A DNA stretch of 7,597 nt from Pseudomonadota bacterium (lineage in GTDB: Bacteria; Pseudomonadota; Alphaproteobacteria; Rhizobiales; Hyphomicrobiaceae), in NCBI GenBank assembly GCA_023416575.1, contig JAEZHL010000356.1, positions 1 to 7,597 on the forward strand, in the 5' to 3' direction. This document shows, in pieces, positions 6,168 to 7,597 of this stretch. The position numbers were made by a program, and so were the translations under genes. Below the pieces are notes generated by a model, which worked only from the letters and a program-made list of their open reading frames with translations, had not been told where the DNA came from and ran no database searches. Position 1 is the first letter of the stretch; each line of letters starts with the position of its first letter.

Positions 6168-6596
6168 GAGACCTCCATACGCAAGTTCACATTGGCCCGG
6201 CGGCGGGGGGAAAACGGGAGCTCCTTGATCTGAGTGCGCGACCGGGGTGGCCGCAGAACGTCCCCAAACGACCCGGCCTTGCTACGCTCGGCACGCGGTC
6301 GAACCCACACAATGAAATGCCGCCAAGGCGGATTACCAGGAACCATGCGGTGGCCGCTGGAAACGGCACCCCCCCTGGTCTGGCGGCGGGAGGACAGCAT
6401 CCGAGAGTTCCGCCGTCAACAATTAAAAATGAATGGCGTTCATCCGGCGTATGAGCAGTTTAAACAAATCAGAATGCTGATGGATGCTCGAAATACAGAT
6501 CTTCAGCGGAGCATCATCTGTGATGAACCGGCACACGATCACGCAATTGAGGACAAGATTTGGCGAAGGGCCTGTAGAACTAGTCGGGAGTTCTCG
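6168..6596. other. 429-base intergenic region with an AT-rich segment
   Basis: This stretch lies between the start of the first rlpA-like gene and the stop of chpT. The part next to rlpA (6168-6400) is GC-rich and should hold its promoter, though I cannot point to clear -35/-10 boxes. The segment from about 6415 to 6560 is distinctly richer in A and T. It contains the inverted repeats 6483-6489/6509-6515 (GATGCTC/GAGCATC) and 6495-6500/6516-6521 (ACAGAT/ATCTGT), which interlock. An open plus-strand frame crosses it but continues antisense through chpT and has no family resemblance, so I call no gene. Confidence 0.6.
6576..6594 (-). terminator. Short hairpin just after the chpT stop codon
   Basis: AGAACT (6576-6581) and AGTTCT (6589-6594) pair around a 7-base loop, immediately beyond the chpT stop. 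The stem is only 6 bp and no T-run follows, so this is a weak candidate terminator. Confidence 0.25.
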
Positions 6597-7253
6597 TCAG
6601 CGGCGCGCGGTCGTCTTGGGACGTGCGGTGAGATAGATGTCGGCACCTTCCTTGCGGACATCGAGCAGCATCCCGGCCGAGCCCGACAACCTCCAGGTGT
6701 AATAAGCCTGGATACTCATCGCATCCAGCGGCGGCATCGGTCCTCCGAGAACGAACTCGGTCAGATGCTGCGGCGGACGCGCCCCCGCGCCCCGGCAACG
6801 GATCACGAAGGCCGGAGACGCCATCGTGCCCACCATCGCCACCTCGATGTCGCCGCCCCGCGGCAGTGCCGTCACCGCGCTCGCGATCATGTTGAGCAGC
6901 AGCTTGACCCGGTCCTTGAGCATCTGCCCCGCCGGGATCCGCCACGTCAGCCTGTGCTTGCCCTTGCCGATGAAGCCGCGCGAGATCTGCTCCGCCGTCG
7001 TCAGGTCGATCTCGGCACCCGCCGAGCCGGCGGCACCGAACGCAAAGCGGGCGAATTGCAGCCGCGCGGACGCCTGCTCCGTGACGTTGCGAATGACATC
7101 GAGGGCATAGACCTTGGCGTCGGCGTTGTCGTCCTCGTCGAGAATTTCGAGGCCGTTGTAGATCGCGCCGACCGGGCCGATGACATCGTGACAGATCTTG
7201 CTCGAAATCAGAGCTGCGAGCTCGAGATCTGTCGGATGCGAGCGCTGGCTCAT
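6597..7253 (-). CDS. chpT: ChpT-type histidine phosphotransferase
   Basis: A 218-residue cytoplasmic protein of the alphaproteobacterial ChpT family. In Caulobacter ChpT takes phosphate from the hybrid kinase CckA and passes it to CtrA and CpdR, linking the cell-cycle phosphorelay to DNA replication and division. Residues about 8-75 form the dimerising helical hairpin: LAALISSKICHDVIGPVGAI carries the phosphorylated His, here His22 in CHD, followed by NGLEILDE. Residues about 85-212 fit the degenerate HATPase-like domain (DRVKLLLNMIASAVTALPRGG in place of a working ATP-binding N box). Length is close to the usual 200-230. I chose ATG at 7253 because AGAGG lies about 7 bases upstream and the phosphotransfer helix then begins within ten residues. 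The frame stays open to 7583, but the extra 110 residues do not resemble the family. CckA and CtrA are not in the window. The neighbour to the right is divergent. Confidence 0.9.
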   Translation of the reverse strand: MSQRSHPTDLELAALISSKICHDVIGPVGAIYNGLEILDEDDNADAKVYALDVIRNVTEQASARLQFARFAFGAAGSAGAEIDLTTAEQISRGFIGKGKHRLTWRIPAGQMLKDRVKLLLNMIASAVTALPRGGDIEVAMVGTMASPAFVIRCRGAGARPPQHLTEFVLGGPMPPLDAMSIQAYYTWRLSGSAGMLLDVRKEGADIYLTARPKTTARR

Positions 7254-7505
7254 CGGGGGGCCTCTCATCAGGATCATTCTGCGACGACCCATGCGCGGGA
7301 GGCGCTCACGCGGGCCGACTGTCGCGACTTGCCAAAAGTGATGCAGCGTTGATACATGCGCCGCCATGCTGTTGCCAAGACAAGGATCGCCGCGCCCCGA
7401 CCAGCCGGCCGCAATTCCTGGGGATTGGGTCCCGGCTGCAACGTCCAGCGTCGGATGGCCGCCGACGTTACGCCCGAAGCTCAAGGACCGATTGCGAACA
7501 GCTTG
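7254..7505. other. Divergent intergenic region between chpT and the partial right-hand gene
   Basis: About 252 bases that must hold the chpT promoter and probably that of the divergent gene. It contains a 6-bp inverted repeat CGTCGG/CCGACG at 7449-7454/7462-7467, and no TTAA box. If the right-hand gene starts at 7455 instead of 7506, the region is shorter by 51 bases and the right arm of this repeat becomes coding. Confidence 0.5.
7349..7378 (-). promoter_or_regulatory. Possible sigma-70 promoter for chpT
   Basis: On the minus strand TTGGCA (7373-7378) is followed after 18 bases by TATCAA (7349-7354). The -35 box is good and the -10 box poor. It would give a leader of roughly 85-90 bases ahead of chpT. 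A second TTGGCAA at 7329-7335 shows that the hexamer is not unique locally, so confidence is low. Confidence 0.25.
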
Positions 7506-7597
7506 ATGAAACTTGATCATTCCCGTCTGGCAGACGAGCTCATGGAAGCCGGCGTCACAGCCGGCGCCGCCATCATGCGCCATCGCCGCAGCGGCTT
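7506..7597 (+). CDS. Partial N-terminus of a probable inositol monophosphatase / CysQ-family phosphatase
   Basis: The last 92 bases read as an open frame beginning MKLDHSRLADELMEAGVTAG and continuing AAIMRHRRSG, cut off by the window end after about 31 residues. The pattern of an amphipathic helix followed by AGAAIM and a short basic stretch is how inositol-monophosphatase superfamily proteins, including 3'(2'),5'-bisphosphate nucleotidase CysQ, commonly begin. The metal-binding motifs that would prove it (for example the DPLDGT motif) lie beyond the window. The ribosome binding site is weak. An in-frame ATG at 7455 would add 17 residues and is an alternative start. The gene is divergent from chpT. 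Confidence 0.5.
   Translation, partial: MKLDHSRLADELMEAGVTAGAAIMRHRRSG

Noticed and set aside
6234..7352. Plus-strand open frame of 372 codons
   Set aside because: Most of it is antisense to chpT and rich in Arg, His and Asp as expected from a shadow of a GC-rich gene; no domain is recognisable and chpT on the other strand is clear.
7254..7583. Upstream extension of the chpT frame by 110 codons
   Set aside because: The extra residues are unlike ChpT proteins, which begin shortly before the phosphotransfer helix, and AGAGG supports the start at 7253.

Overview
The window reads as chromosomal DNA of a GC-rich alphaproteobacterium, most likely of the order Hyphomicrobiales (Rhizobiales). The evidence is a ChpT-type histidine phosphotransferase (a family confined to alphaproteobacteria), a full CtrA-type TTAA-N7-TTAAC site, a dense cluster of GANTC (CcrM methylation) sites, and the style of the amidase and RlpA-family proteins. 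There is no rRNA, tRNA, CRISPR array, insertion sequence or phage gene. The order is inferred; the class is well supported.

Layout from left to right: 98-1345 (-) N-acetylmuramoyl-L-alanine amidase with AMIN domain; 1346-1594 its upstream region with the CtrA-type site; 1595-2356 (-) XRE-type regulator with a long C-terminal domain I cannot name; 2463-3194 (-) TauE/SafE-family permease; 3310-3340 a perfect 14-bp hairpin; 3403-4317 (-) EamA/DMT transporter, divergent from 4479-4853 (+) HxlR-family regulator, with a striking inverted repeat between them; 4912-5394 (-) and 5514-6167 (-) two tandem RlpA-like DPBB proteins; 6168-6596 a 429-base non-coding stretch with an AT-rich part; 6597-7253 (-) chpT; and from 7506 (+) the first 31 codons of a probable inositol-monophosphatase/CysQ-family protein that runs off the window.

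The common thread is peptidoglycan remodelling and cell-cycle control. The amidase and the RlpA proteins act (or probably act) on septal peptidoglycan. ChpT relays phosphate to CtrA in the family's studied members. The amidase upstream region carries a perfect CtrA consensus, and the gap in front of the second rlpA carries four GANTC sites within 75 bases. The middle block (TauE, EamA, HxlR) looks like ordinary transport with a local regulator.

Most interesting points: one of the two tandem RlpA paralogues has lost both acidic residues equivalent to the catalytic Glu/Asp of the lytic transglycosylase while keeping the rest of the fold, and has a very basic linker; the CtrA-type and GANTC sites; and the candidate operator between the transporter and HxlR genes. 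I do not see a clear new defence or mobile system here.
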